Below, piece after piece: positions 40,201-52,412 of a stretch of 64,000 bases of DNA (the stretch's first letter is position 1; each line of letters opens with the position of its first letter). The DNA lies in NCBI GenBank assembly GCA_009792885.1, contig WMCF01000021.1, positions 4,561,690 to 4,625,689 on the forward strand, read 5' to 3'. The notes beneath the pieces were generated by a model. It did not search any database. It was not told the origin of the DNA and saw only the letters and a program-made list of their open reading frames with translations. A program made the translations under genes and the position numbers. This DNA comes from Eremophila alpestris peregrina (Eukaryota; Chordata; Aves; Passeriformes; Alaudidae).

Positions 40201-41520
40201 GTCCTGTAGTTCCACTGACCTCAGTGAGGGTGAAAACACGTCAGGATCTCAACCCACTTGGCATTTGTTGTAAAGAGTGGAGGTTTGGTGCTTTTGTTTG
40301 TTTTAAACAAAGAAGAATTTTTTATTTCATATGTATTTAGAGCACATGAAACCTGTGCTCTGAGCTGGAAACAGCATCTTACATGATTTGGAGAAAAAGA
40401 GATAGTCATGATTGCTTGAATAACTCCCAAAATTAAACCCTCTGGGATTGAATCTTCCGAAAATGCAAACAAGAATGAAGGTGATAGAGGAATCACACTG
40501 TGTTACACAGTGATGTTCAAACCTTGCATTTTAAGAGAGCCAGAGAATGCATTTAGAATCTAGAAAACCTCCCAGTTAAACTTTTTCTCCCCTTTTTAGG
40601 GACTTTTAAAGTTAAACCAGGTTCCATCCTGCAAGAATCTCAACGGAAGGGTGAAATATTCTCATGTCTCGCAATGGATAAAAAACATTTGGCAGCTGGT
40701 CAAAAGTTTAGGAGAAGCTGCACAAAGCACAACAAGATGAATAGAAAAGATGCCTTGGAGCAGTGAAATGGAACAACAGGAGTTGGGAAAGGTCATTCAC
40801 AACAGTAAAACCACTGAACATTTTAATCACAGCCCAGTTCTCTGCTGCTCCCAGCCTTATTTCACTGCCATTTGTGCCAGTGTAAAATGGGTGCAAGACG
40901 TTATTCAAACACTATTTCACACCCACTTTTGCTGCTATTAACTACCACTGCCAGGTGTGAGGCAGTAGCTTGTCCAGCTCCAGTTTTGCAGCACTCACAA
41001 ACCTTTGGGTCAATGGGAATGCAACTTCAAAAATATATATTCAATTAAACTGTACTTTACACAGAACTTGACATTTGAAAAGAAATAGAAAAGAAAGGGT
41101 CTTTCATGCATTATAAATATTATTTCTGAAACTGTGCACATATTTTTACTCTAAAAGCCCCCCAAATGCCACCACTAACATCCTAAAATAGGTCAAAAAA
41201 TCCCTCTCATCAAGTCCTTATTTGAAACAGAGATTTAGGTATTATATAAAAGTCACAAGAAGACAAATTCAAGAAGGGGTTGATTGATTTTTCTAGATAT
41301 TCCAAAACATTTTAATTCTTAGCAGTGTCATTAAGTGGTTTTTGTGGTGATCTGGAGAAAACCAAAGTAGATTCTAGGGGTAAAAAACACCTCACAGAAA
41401 TCAGTGGGTAGATTTTTGTCTACACAGATTTTTCATCCACTGCAGCACATCCTTTTAGGTCTCAGAGAAGCATCCAACAGAACTGGCTTGCATTTCATTG
41501 GAAATAAATATGTTGATGGT
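34251..41520. other. Non-coding AT-rich DNA, no gene seen
   Basis: No gene, RNA gene or clear transposon. Simple tracts are A15 at 36332-36346, TTTA units at about 36014-36030, alternating TA at 37740-37763 and A13 at 39228-39240. A GC-moderate patch lies at about 36890-37140. Open frames are short and without recognised domains. Confidence 0.55.
37740..37763. repeat. (TA)n microsatellite
   Basis: Alternating T and A over about 17 bases, then acatata. This is a short dinucleotide repeat that could be length-polymorphic. Confidence 0.9.
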
Positions 41521-41524
41521 ATTC

Positions 41525-41803
41525 CAAGGCTGAATAGGGAATGTAGTAATGGGACATGGAGTAATGGCTTTAAATTGAAAAAGGGTAGATTTAGATTAGA
41601 CAGAATGGAGACATTATTCCCTGTGAGGGTGCTGAGGCCCTGGCACAGGGGCCAGGAGGAGCTGTGGCTGCCCCTGGAAGTGGTTGGTTGGGCTGTGAGC
41701 AACCTGGAATAGTGGAATGTGTCTTTGCCCATGGCAGGGGGTTGGAACAAGATGATATTGAAAGTCCCTTCCAACTCAAAGCATTCTATGATTCTATGAT
41801 AAT
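41525..41803 (+). mobile_element. CR1 LINE 3' end with ATTCTATG tail
   Basis: The sequence follows the CR1 3' consensus order: 'taatgggacatggagtaatg', 'ggctttaaattg', 'gggtagatttagattagac', 'ttccctgtgagggtgctgag', 'gccctggcacagg', 'agctgtggctgcccctgg', 'ggttggaacaagatgatatt', 'agtcccttccaactcaaag', ending in two cattctatgat units. It is plus strand, 5'-truncated and missing some consensus sequence in the middle (around 41670-41700). It is the best preserved plus-strand copy in the window. It has no coding capacity; the long minus-strand frame across it is antisense shadow. Confidence 0.95.
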
Positions 41804-42089
41804 TGTACAATAAGTGAAGTCATAATTCCCTTTTACATTTGATTTAAAAATAATTACCTCTATTCAGAAAATGCAGCAACAAAATGTCTTAGCATTATTT
41901 TAGAGTACAGAAAAATGGCAAAAACCTATTAATTTTATGGCCACTTAAACTTTTTCTGCTTTCATTTCCATTTATGACTGCAATGTCACCAAACTCTTGG
42001 TTTATGACTAGCCCAAGAGTTCCCCAAGTCCAGATTGACAGAAATAGAGAGAGGGCTGCAATGTGAGGTGCCAGGTGAGGGTTGGACTC
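41804..42089. other. Spacer between two CR1 copies
   Basis: AT-rich spacer without a recognised element. The part 41995-42089 is less AT-rich and may be either unrelated sequence or a very eroded part of the following CR1; I cannot tell by eye. Confidence 0.5.
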
Positions 42090-42298
42090 AGGCAAAAATG
42101 ACAGGACAAGAGGAAATAGCCTCAAAGTCCTAAAGCATGTTTAGATTAGATAGTAGGAAAAATTTCTCCACTGAAAGGGTGGTGTGGTTGGAATTGGCTG
42201 CTCAGGGAAGTGCTGAAATCACCATTAATGGATGTGTTCAAACGTGTTTCAATGACTTTAGAGGTCTTTTACAACCTCAATGATCCCTATGATCCTTT
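42090..42298 (+). mobile_element. Older CR1 LINE 3' end
   Basis: The segment shows the CR1 order 'gacaggacaagaggaaatag', 'cctcaaagtcctaaag', 'tttagattagatagtagg', 'aatttctccactgaaagg', 'ctgctcagggaagtgctg', 'ccattaatggatgtgttca', 'tttacaacctcaatgatcc' and ends in a decayed tail (ctatgatcc). It is plus strand and 5'-truncated. It carries more substitutions and a worse tail than the copy 290 bases upstream, which suggests an earlier insertion from a different subfamily. Confidence 0.9.
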
Positions 42299-43690
42299 GT
42301 TTCCTTCATCATTATGGGTACCATGAGAATTATTCACAGCACATACTATTTTGATGCACTTGCATTACCTTCTCTTTCTATCAACAAAAATGGAATACAT
42401 TTAATGTCAGATATCACACTCACAGTAAGGAGCACCATCCCTAAGAGCTGGGCAATGTACTGCATTATGTCCTGCTTTTATGTCCACTAAATAAATGATA
42501 GTCCCAAAAGCTTACTCAGTACTTGATTCTGCCTTTTGTTTCTTTCATTACCTGACAATGAGTATCTGCTGCACATTGAAAAGCTGCTTCCATCTGTCTG
42601 GTATGGACTTGACAAGGCTTGGTTTCCTCAGCATTTCCAGCAAGCCTAACAATACCAAAAAATTAAATCTAGTAATTAATTCCCATTTGTGAGAGAACTT
42701 TACAAAGTTCTCTGAGTCCACCTGCATGGGACAGACCTGCAAAGGAAAGAAAACATGGACTTCATTCCCATCATTAAACTGTGAAGCAACAGCTCTGAAC
42801 AAAGGACCATTATTTGTCTTCACTCTAAGGCCAGACAAAAATGTGTAAAGAGACTGGGAATACTCAAAGCCTTGAGTGCTGTCTCAAATACTCCAGTCTT
42901 TCCTTTCCTGTCTGATCTGGTTTGCTGTTTCTCCTCACAGGGCAGGTTCCTGACTCACACTGATGGATTCAGAGGAAATTTCCATAGCAAATGAGTAACT
43001 TCAGCTCAGACACTTGGATTTTGCTGCATGTTTAATGGTGCTTGGCTGCACTCTTGCTGGGTTATACAGCGCCACAAGAAAGAAGTCACGCTTCAAAAAG
43101 TGGCAGAATCTGGCTCTTAAACATATTCTTTCTTTAGAACTTGGTTTTGTAAATCATCCTCTGAATTCCTGCAATGGTTTGTGATGCTCCTGAGCAGTAA
43201 AAAATCAGCTCCACAATTTTTTCTTGGTCTTCTACCTCATTTCCCTCCTTCTTGTAAGAGCTGGTGTTCCCTAATTTGTTCTGAAATATTCACAACATCT
43301 TTTTTCTTTTCTGGGTTCAACAAGTGCTACCTCTGTGGTGTATTCCAGGGGGATTTCCTCATGCAAGCATTTCTTCCTATCTCTAGCTGTTTTGCTACTA
43401 AACAAACTGATTTTACAAGTCCCCAAAATAACAAAACAGTATATATGATTATTTTAGGATTGTCAAAAACAAAGTTTATTTTTAGAATGAAGCTTGCATT
43501 CATCCTTTAATTTATTTTTTGTAGACATATAATAATCTTAAAGACACTTTCACTATTTAATATTTTATCAAATTATTATACATATGCACAAGCTATTAAG
43601 CAATAATAAGTACTTTTTGCAGCTAATGTAAGAAAAACAGCCTTTTGTGTGATCATGGCATTATATCATTTTCATAAAAGAATATTCAAG

Positions 43691-43736
43691 TTTTTGAGTA
43701 CAATATATCTATATTTTTGAGTACAATATATCTATA
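43691..43736. repeat. Two-copy 23-bp tandem repeat
   Basis: The word tttttgagtacaatatatct followed by ata occurs at 43691-43713 and again at 43714-43736 without interruption. It is a recent local duplication in AT-rich DNA. Confidence 0.93.
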
Positions 43737-44819
43737 ATTTTGACTACTGCAATATCTAAGTTTTACTCATTACACTGGACCCTGTTCATGGTTCTACACA
43801 GAAATATTTTATTTTTCCTTCTACTTCTCCTTTAAAATATAATTCTAGGTGTCATTCTCCTCATTGTGCTGTATGCTGAGGGTTTAAAAAAACCACAAAC
43901 CTTATTTCTCCTAATTCAAAACCATTAACCACTCACTTGGTAAAAACAAAACAAAACAAAAGAGCTTAAAAACACCACAACAAACTAACAGCCTAAACCA
44001 TCAGACACATTAAAAACAAGCCCACCTCATCACCTTCTCATGCAAAGCTTATGTTCTAACTAAAGCTGAAATTGAATTAAACCCCTCTTGTTTCCCTGCA
44101 GAACAGGAGGAAATCAGGCAGTTTTTACCACTGGAATGACTTTACAGTTTTCTCTAGTCATGACAGCCCTAAGTACATTATGCTCGTGGGCTCAGTAATC
44201 AGGTCACAAGCATCTGTGAGCATGCATTAAGTTTGTGCAAACAACTGTGCTTGGAGGTCAAGCCAGTTGATGTGTGCATACACATGACTAATGAGCTATT
44301 TGGCACTGCCTGTCCATGAATTCCCTGCTCATACATGGAAAAATATTCACAAAATACAGCATTACACCTGCTTGCTATCTAGTGTTTGATGGCCAAGTTT
44401 TGCTTTCTCACAAAACAAGCCTTTGTGGTCATTATTTGTGTCTACAGTTCTATTACTCTGGATTCATATTGAGAGTAGAATTTGCTTCTTGTCTAAAAAA
44501 GTGAATTTAAGCCTTGAGAATGAAGCTTAACTGCCTTTCTGTTAGAAAACTAATCTAGCAGCCTCCGAATGAAAAGGAAACAACTAAATATTTCCTCTTT
44601 TACCTAAATAAAGGTTAGTTCATCAAGTGGTCCTTAGATCAGGAATATTTTTTTGCAACACTACACAAATAGTCATGTAGGTCACCAAATTATATCAAGT
44701 GTTTGCATTAAGTCATAATTAGCCCTGATATCTATAACTGTGGACATTAAAAAACTGCTAAGCCATTGTTTTGAGAAGACAATTGGATTACAGTGAACTG
44801 AACCTTTCCCTTAAAACCA

Positions 44820-44940
44820 GACAAGATACTTTATAAGAAACAAACCCTACATTTAATCTTGGTGAAATGCAATAATTAGGTTTGCAATTCTCATGGAAAT
44901 ATTGATGGAAGCTATGCAAATTAATTAGCAAAACAAGTAG
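44820..44940. promoter_or_regulatory. Candidate enhancer-like block with octamer site
   Basis: A consensus POU octamer ATGCAAAT (44914-44921) directly abuts a homeodomain palindrome TAATTA (44922-44927), within a block containing further ATTA and tgcaat/ttgcaat words. The motif pair is seen directly; activity and conservation are inference. In AT-rich DNA a single octamer is expected by chance in a window this size, so only the composite arrangement is of note. Confidence 0.25.
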
Positions 44941-47900
44941 TTAGTGGGAAAAGGCCAATACCCTCAATAAATGGCCTTTTCCTACACTGTGAGTAGAACC
45001 AGTTTGTGCAATCAATACTGGAGTAGGTGTAGATCCATCAGATGTACTGCAGCCTGCAAGATGCATGTGACAGAACAGGGACACGGGGTCAGTCAGCCCA
45101 CACTGCTGTCTGAGCTGATCCAGCACATCACCACCACCAAAGCCACATGCTACAAGACATTTCCTTCCCACCAGACATATAGAAAATATATACAACCCTG
45201 ATATAAGAAAGCTTTATATAAAAAAATTCTATCCAGGCCTGAACCTATGGATAAATGATTTTGTTAATCCTGGAATAGCTCTGTGTATTTTTTTTTTAAA
45301 TCAGAAAATGACAATATGCATGTCCATATCTGAACTGTGTGGGACAATGTCACAGGCAAGAAACTTGAGTCATTCATTTGCATGACTATATTCACCTTTT
45401 GCAGCAGCATAAAATGTTTGTTATATTTACATTTTGTGTCTTTTCTCGCATTTTAATGTGATGTCATTTTTCTCCAGTGCACTAAAGACTAATACTAAAT
45501 TCATTTTCAGCCAGCACTATCATATGAAAGAAGACCTAATGGCTATATTAGAAATAGCAGTAAAAAGTATACAATAAGAAGTTCTCAAAAAACCTGAGGT
45601 TTGAGGGTTTTTTTTCCCCAGAGATGAGGAATTTCACATTTTTCAGTTATTTGGTACTATTTGCATAACATTTTGAGCTACAGCTTTTAGTCAGTGCTTT
45701 ATATCAGGTTTGGCTCAGGCAGCAAATAAATAAGAATAATCTCTCCTGTTACACAAAGAGCATATCTGAGCCCAGTGAATCTCAGCAGATGAGCAAAGTC
45801 CCTAAATTTCTAATATGATTCTAGATCAGACTTGTGAAAATGCATTTTCACTTCATCTTCTGGCTGCTTGTTCAGAAGAGAAGAAAGTCTCTTGAACACA
45901 GCATGAAGAAAACAGATGCAAATGAATCTGCAGAAAGTCCAGAGGTGTTCAGCTCAAAGCTCCTACACACAGAGCCTGGAATTTGCTTGCTTTTCAAACT
46001 TACAGGTAGAATTAAAACTGCTTTCTTGGCTTAATCCTGTCATGCCAGCAACCCACCACCAATAACAGAAGTGCAAGGGAAACTCTGCACTGACCTTGTC
46101 CCCATCACAGGTTCTCTGGTAACTCTGGGTAGAAAAGCACCTTCAGTGTTCTTTTGGACACAAAATACAACTTTTCTATTGTGAACCAGAGTTTAACAGG
46201 GTTTTTTGTTCCAGCTAAGGCAATAAGGTAATTATTTATATCAAGATAATCATATGCCAGAGAAAAAAGAATTCCAAAACTAAACTGAGAATGTATTTTT
46301 AAGGAATGCATTAAAAATATATATGTTAATTAAAACATATAGTTCAGTTTACATAACTATCAGTCAACTTATTTCCTTTAAAGATGGAAAAGGAAAATAA
46401 AAACAGTATCCACAAGAACTTGGACCAACATTAAGATATGAAGACTCATAGCTGATCCCCTTCAATGAGTAACAAATCTAAACAGATTTTAAAGCTGGGT
46501 ACATTAATAAAATTTCCTTTTCCTGAGTTTGATATTAGTTCTGAGTCAGTTTATTTCTAACTAAAGGCATGTTCAAAATGCTAGGAAATTACCCACTATA
46601 GTTTAACACATTAAACAGCTGGGACACCATTAAAACAAACTTCCTAAAATTTACAATGATTACACTATACAATGAAAGATAAATATAGGCTTCTTCTAAT
46701 GCTCAAGTAATCCCTTTTCATTAGTAGAGCTGCCATGATTGTGATATTTAACAGTTGTATGTCACTTTAAATCTTAAAAAACTGTGTAAATATTAATTAT
46801 AAATGAGCATTAATAATGCACCTCTGTCTAAAGTATTTATGACAAAGAAAATCTCAAATTTCAAACTTCAAATACTTACATTTAGGAACCAAATCTTGTA
46901 TTAGCTTTACATTATTTTTAAAAGGCATATGAATCAAAAATGTAATTTAGAGGTTCTGGAGGTGCCACCCTGTGTGAAGATCAGGTTATTTATTTATTAC
47001 CCAATAGTACTCCAGGTTTAGGACAGCAGCTCAGGACCATACAAGGTAAGAAAAGCACTGATTTGTGATTCATGTTCCTTAATTTCAGCCCTACACATGC
47101 TTTAGGTGCTCAGTTTATGTTTTCAGGATCTATCTGTATCAACAGGAACTGACAGATATTTTCAGTTTAGGTCCTTCTCTCCAAAGAGCTGTGTCTAACC
47201 TGAGAGAGAAGGAGGAAAAGCAGATGAACACCTCACAGCAGCCATGCACAAACCACATGAAGCACATACAGCCCAAATGTGCTAGGCATCCACAACAATT
47301 TCTTGTACACAGCATCAATTCAAAACCAGCAAGGGCAAGTGTGCTCCAATTCTAAGACTGTGCAAAGTGCTTATGCCTCTCTCCAAAGTGTTTATTCCAG
47401 CAAAGAGCCAAATAGTTCTTCTGTGAGACACTACTTATTTTAATAGCTATTACAATAAAAAAATTATTATGCAATAGATGCCTCATAATTAAACTTTAAA
47501 AAGCTGCACGTCACAATGCCCTGCAGAAGAGTCTCTTAAACACAGAATCCAGTGTTCATGTAGAAACAGATTAAATGCTTGGACATGGATTTATCCACAC
47601 AAAATATTCTTCCAATTGGGCAGGTGCATTTTATAATCTATATGTATATTATTAAAACTGCTATGAAAGGGCTTGATTCTTTATGCATAATCAGTTCCCA
47701 TTGAATTTAAATTACTTTCGGTAAAGCACTGATGCAGATAAAATACTCTAAATGTACAGAATATTAAGCAAATGTTTATATTAAAAAACTGCTTTCAGGT
47801 GCAAACGTGCTCAGTGAAGCACAACCCCCACAGTGCCTCACAGAATATTAATGCTCCATGTAGATCATGAGATGCCAACAAGTATTCCTGTGTAAGGGCC

Positions 47901-48889
47901 TGGAGTGGGAGAAAAGGTGGCATTCAGATGACAAGCCTTAAGAATAGAAATGTGCAAACACATGGGGGGTGATACTATTGAGATGTAAATGAAGTTAGAA
48001 ATTTATGGTATCAAACCTGCTCAGAGTCAGGAGTGTCTTGTAAAACAGGGACAACAGCACGTTTAGCACGAGCAGCTTCAGCTGGCCCCTGTGCCCACGA
48101 GAATTTGCATAAAGGCTGACTAGTGGGGAACAGAAACAATGTGTAACTCCTACTGGAGAAGGAGGCAAAGGAGACTACCTGAGCCAGCCTCAGTGGAGCT
48201 GTGGGATGTGGGATAGGAATCAAGATTCCACATGCAAGCTAAGGTCTGGTCAAAGTGGAAAAAGCCTAACACAAAAAGGAGGGGCTGAAGACTACAGATT
48301 TCATCTGGTAAACCTGTAAAGGACACCAGCACTTGGGTACATTTCTTACAAATTGAAATTAAAAGCATGATCTAATAGCTTAAGAGCATGGGTACCACAC
48401 CCGTTTAAAAGTCATGATCCTAAATGCAAATTTTTCTTTATCTTTACTTGAGCCTCAAGGAATGGCTCATGATCCTGTTTGTCCAGCCCAGCAGGAGTGA
48501 ACAGTTACTGCCTGAGTGATCCTCAGGGTCAGCAGAGCAGAGGAAGACAACTGTGGGAATTGTAGTTCTTTCACCAAACTCAATTGCTTGGGTTTTGGGG
48601 TGTCAATAACAACCTGTTGCTCCTAAAAGATGACCTCAGTTCGCTCTAAGGACTGGAAACTAGTTTTGATTAGTTGTCTAAACTCTCTTAAAAATCTTTG
48701 CATTCAAGAGATGAAAAAAAATAATGCAATTTGTCCTAAGCAGGGTTAATCTGTGACTGCATTTCGCTCCCACTTATTCATGGTGGCATTTGCTTTAACA
48801 GTGCACACCCCACTCTATGCTGATTATGGCAACACCCTGGACTAGACACCTCAATTCAGACAGATGAAAATGTTTCTTTCTTGCATCGA

Positions 48890-49198
48890 TGTCGCACTGA
48901 TAGCAAAAGGACAAACCCACGCTGACACGCAGGGATCAAAGGGGAAGAAAAAGAGGAAGTTTATTTGTGTCTTAACTATTTATACTTCTACATAGAGGTT
49001 TCTCATAGGATAAGAGAAAAGGTATTTCTACACACACATTGGCTACTACATATGCTTGTCAAAGAAACTCGTCCTACTAGAAAGAATGAAAACACGCGAG
49101 ATGTTTTGGGAACTGTCCCTGTTGTTTACATAAAGGTCTATGGGAAAAACTGACTCCAAACTACAGCTTATCAGAAGGCTTAGAAATTCAGGGCGACA
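48890..49198 (-). mobile_element. Solo LTR of an endogenous retrovirus (avian type)
   Basis: The 309-bp element has a perfect six-base terminal inverted repeat: plus strand begins tgtcgc (48890-48895) and ends gcgaca (49193-49198), giving the canonical TG...CA termini. On the minus strand a TATAAATA box (plus 48977-48984) lies about 12 bases before an AATAAA signal (plus 48960-48965). This compact TATA/poly(A) spacing and short length resemble known alpharetroviral and related avian ERV LTRs. The flanks read catcga on the left and catccc on the right, a possible six-base target duplication with two mismatches. No internal region, primer-binding site or second LTR is adjacent, so it is a solo LTR left by recombination. 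The orientation is minus. The family name is not determined. Confidence 0.85.
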
Positions 49199-52100
49199 CA
49201 TCCCCTCCAGACAAAAGAGAAGCCAAATTAAAAGTCAATAACTTTCAGTGGAAAGTACCCCTTGCATTATTCAGGCATTCTTCAGGGCTGAGTTCCACTG
49301 GATCAAAAGGGTCTAAATTATAGATTTTACTGTTTTAATTAGTTCTGTCTGTGGGTTTAAAGACTAACAATCTCTGTTTGGAAACAGTAAAAGGAACAGA
49401 AAATTTTATTATATTGCTAAAATGACATATTTATTATTGTAGACTGCTTTGGACAGCTTTAGCAATAGAGCTCTGTCTCTCTGGTAAGTCCATCCCAACA
49501 GTAACCACAAGTGCACCTGTCTGATTCACATTTTGCTCAACTATTTAGAAAACTCCTATTTACCTTGATCAGATGGGCCCCTGCAGCTCCACCATTTAAT
49601 AAGAGCTCACACACTATTTCTTTCAGATCAAAAATTGAAATTGCTGTATTATGTAAATGTTATTGCTTCGAACAAAAGATTGGTGTTGTCCTAGCAATTA
49701 ACTGTCTGGTTAATTAGACCTCTTTCCTTTTGCTCAGCAACCTGCATCCATGTGCATATCCTGTTACAAAAACAAACTAGTAAGACTTATGTTGCCTGTG
49801 CAGAATTGCTAGGAGCTTGGCAAGAACGAAAAAATTAAGTCTTATTCCGAAAACTGAAAATCTATTAAAAATGGAAATGAAGCTTTTCTACAAGAACCAG
49901 GAAACCAATAAAAATGTGAATTTTGTCATGTGGAGTGATGGATTTGGAGCACTCAAGAAGGACAAATGAATCATGCTGAGCTGTTAATATCCCTGCCAAG
50001 TCTATGGTGTTCCACGAGCATGTGAACTGTCTTTGTTTGCTTTCCTAACAACCATCTCGTAAAAGATTCTCTGGGAACATGGGAAGCTTCTGTAGTGGGA
50101 TAATTGTTTCAACAGCTTGGACACTGATTTTTTTTATGAGTAATAGAGGACTCAGATCATTACTATGGAGTGTAATACTTGATGTCAATGGGTGCATTGG
50201 CAATAATGCGCAAAGATGATTAAAAAATAACTTCCCTGTAAGAAAAGAAAATGGCTTTTATTGGTTAATTTATATCAGTTTTGCTGCTGTTATGAATTTC
50301 TAGTTTATTATTTTTTAATAATAGTGATCATAGTTTTATTTATTAGGCAAGGGTAGTAAAGACTATGAATTATTAAACCTTAACAGAGATAGAATCACTT
50401 CAAAGATGCATTAGAGTATTCAGATTATGTGGCCACTAATACCCTACAAATATAGATCCCTATGTATTTAGGACTTATTTCACAAAGGCCTACTATGCAC
50501 CTTTGAATCTACTGGTATTTTACAGCAGAATTCTGGACAGACACTTATAAAATGTTGATAATCTATAATATTATTTTCTAGCTTCATAAAATCAATCTTT
50601 GAGGAACTGAAAATAAATTCATGTATACAATATGAGGCACATATTTTTCAATCGACACAAGCAGATATACAGTTCTAAAAAGGAAATAAAATTTCTTCAA
50701 AGCTGTCTCATGGGAAGCTGCCTCCTTTGCAATAAAACAATCTCCCACCACATGACTAAGCCACTAAATAATCCAGGGAAAGGGCACAAAATATGAGGAG
50801 TAAAAAGACATTGAGTACCTTGAACAAAAGTGTGAAAGATCTTTGCTTTTTATCTATTTATGTAAAAAAACCACAAAACCAACAAAGAAATCTTTACTTT
50901 TTTCTATTTTTACACTCTGGACAATGCCTTCTGCAAGTCATTGCAAAGTGTGTATATATACAGATATGTAAAGCTGAAATTCTGAGGACATACTGTTAGG
51001 ATTCCTAGTGGAATCCTCACAAGTACAGGGATACTTTTTGATAAAGAAAAGTAAACTGTTGAAAAAGTAAACTAACTTCACAGTAGTCATCTATTAATCA
51101 CACACAATCAAATAATTTGAATAAAAACAAGGAGAACTCGTTATTTATAAACTATATTACTCCTTAATACAATAGGAGATTTATTTGTTTGTTCACTTGG
51201 GGGCTGGGTTTTGGGGTTTTCTTGTTCTGGTTTTGGTTTTTAGACACTCCAACACAGAAGCTTGAAGTACCATTATATAGATAAGAAAATATAAGAAAAA
51301 AAAATTAAAATAGAACACTTTCAGTCTGAGGAGGCAAAAAAAAAAAAAAAGATATCAAATACATAGCCAAGAATATGACTTTTGGAGCTAATTATTTAGA
51401 AACAGCTCAAGATGGTGTGTAGCTCCTATTAATAGTCTGTAGAAATAATGCCACTCTAAAGAATGTACCAGATGGTGGTGAGACACTGAAAGGAAAAGCA
51501 TTTTCATTCCATGTGCTTCTAACAGTTATCTGATCATCCAAGTCCTTAGGCATTCTGGTTTACTGAAGGTATCAGTTAAAAAAATTAAAAAATATCTGAT
51601 ATCATGTTCGGACATGAATCTTAATGCCAAAATGGCACATATTTATTTCCTGTTAATGGCAGATGTATATATGTGCTCCAGCTCAGGAACAGCATACTCA
51701 GGAAATTACATGATGATCTATCATAAAGTTTGGGTACTGATAACAGAATGAATATATTTCAGAAATGTGCAGATGCCTTATTTTATAGGCCTAACATTTT
51801 TTATTATTAATGTGTGTACAGCAGCACAGATAGCCACTAATGGATATTGAAATGAAAAATTTATTTTCTCATTCTCTTTGTTGAGCATTCTGCTCTAGGA
51901 GATTTACTGCTGTACTGGGAGCTTCTGTCAGGATCTCCAAGGTGCTTTTTGTAGGTATTTTAGATGCGTAGGGAGTGGATGAGTGTGAGATAGTGCTCTT
52001 GTAATAGATGAAAACACCCTTGTTCTGCAGAGCCCAGTCCCTGCCCATGGCCTCTTGGACAGGAGGGTCACTGGGGTTTATCTGTGGGGACAGGAAAATG

Positions 52101-52288
52101 CCCACCTTGCTCTTCACATGGCACCACTTGTGAGCCCAGTTTGGGAAGCTGAGCTCCACTCCCCCAGACTGACCCCTCATTTATACTCATGTTTTGCCAA
52201 ACACCTTCAGATTTAAACAACACCATGATTTGAGGCTGAGGGAGCCTGGAGTGGGCATTTTGCTGCTAGCACTGGCAGAGGCTGGCCC
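49199..52288. other. Non-coding AT-rich DNA, no gene seen
   Basis: No gene or named repeat. It contains small AT palindromes such as ttatta-ttttt-taataa near 50306-50323, a G/T-rich patch at 51188-51242 and an A15 tract at 51336-51350. From about 52020 the base composition rises in GC towards the tandem duplication at 52.3 kb. Confidence 0.55.
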
Positions 52289-52412
52289 AGCCCGGGCACA
52301 GGTGAGCTGCAGAGAGCTCAGTGTCACACAGACTGAGCCCAGGCAGTGTCACCCAGCCCAGGTGAGCTGCAGAGAGCTCTGTGTCACACAGACTGAGCCC
52401 AGGCAGGCTCAG
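52289..52412. repeat. 60-bp tandem duplication, about two copies
   Basis: The word caggtgagctgcagagagct occurs at 52299-52318 and 52359-52378, each followed by gtgtcacacagactgagccc and aggcag. The period is exactly 60 bases, a multiple of three, so the open frame that spans it (from 52194, a TTG, to 52589) is not broken and would repeat a 20-residue unit. The frame has no ATG at its start and no known domain. I treat the locus as a minisatellite-like duplication rather than a gene. Confidence 0.93.

Larger units (their letters stand above)
42299..48889. other. Non-coding AT-rich DNA, no gene seen
   Basis: No gene is supported. The stretch includes a short tandem repeat at 43691-43736, an A/C simple patch near 43940-43962 (aaaac units), and an octamer/homeodomain composite at 44914-44927 described separately. 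A somewhat GC-richer segment lies at 48010-48200, and a ZNF143-like word lies at about 48554-48566. None of the open frames has a recognisable domain. Confidence 0.55.

Noticed and set aside
41433..41810. 125-codon minus-strand open frame
   Set aside because: It lies antisense across a plus-strand CR1 3' end, which is non-coding; the openness reflects repeat composition.
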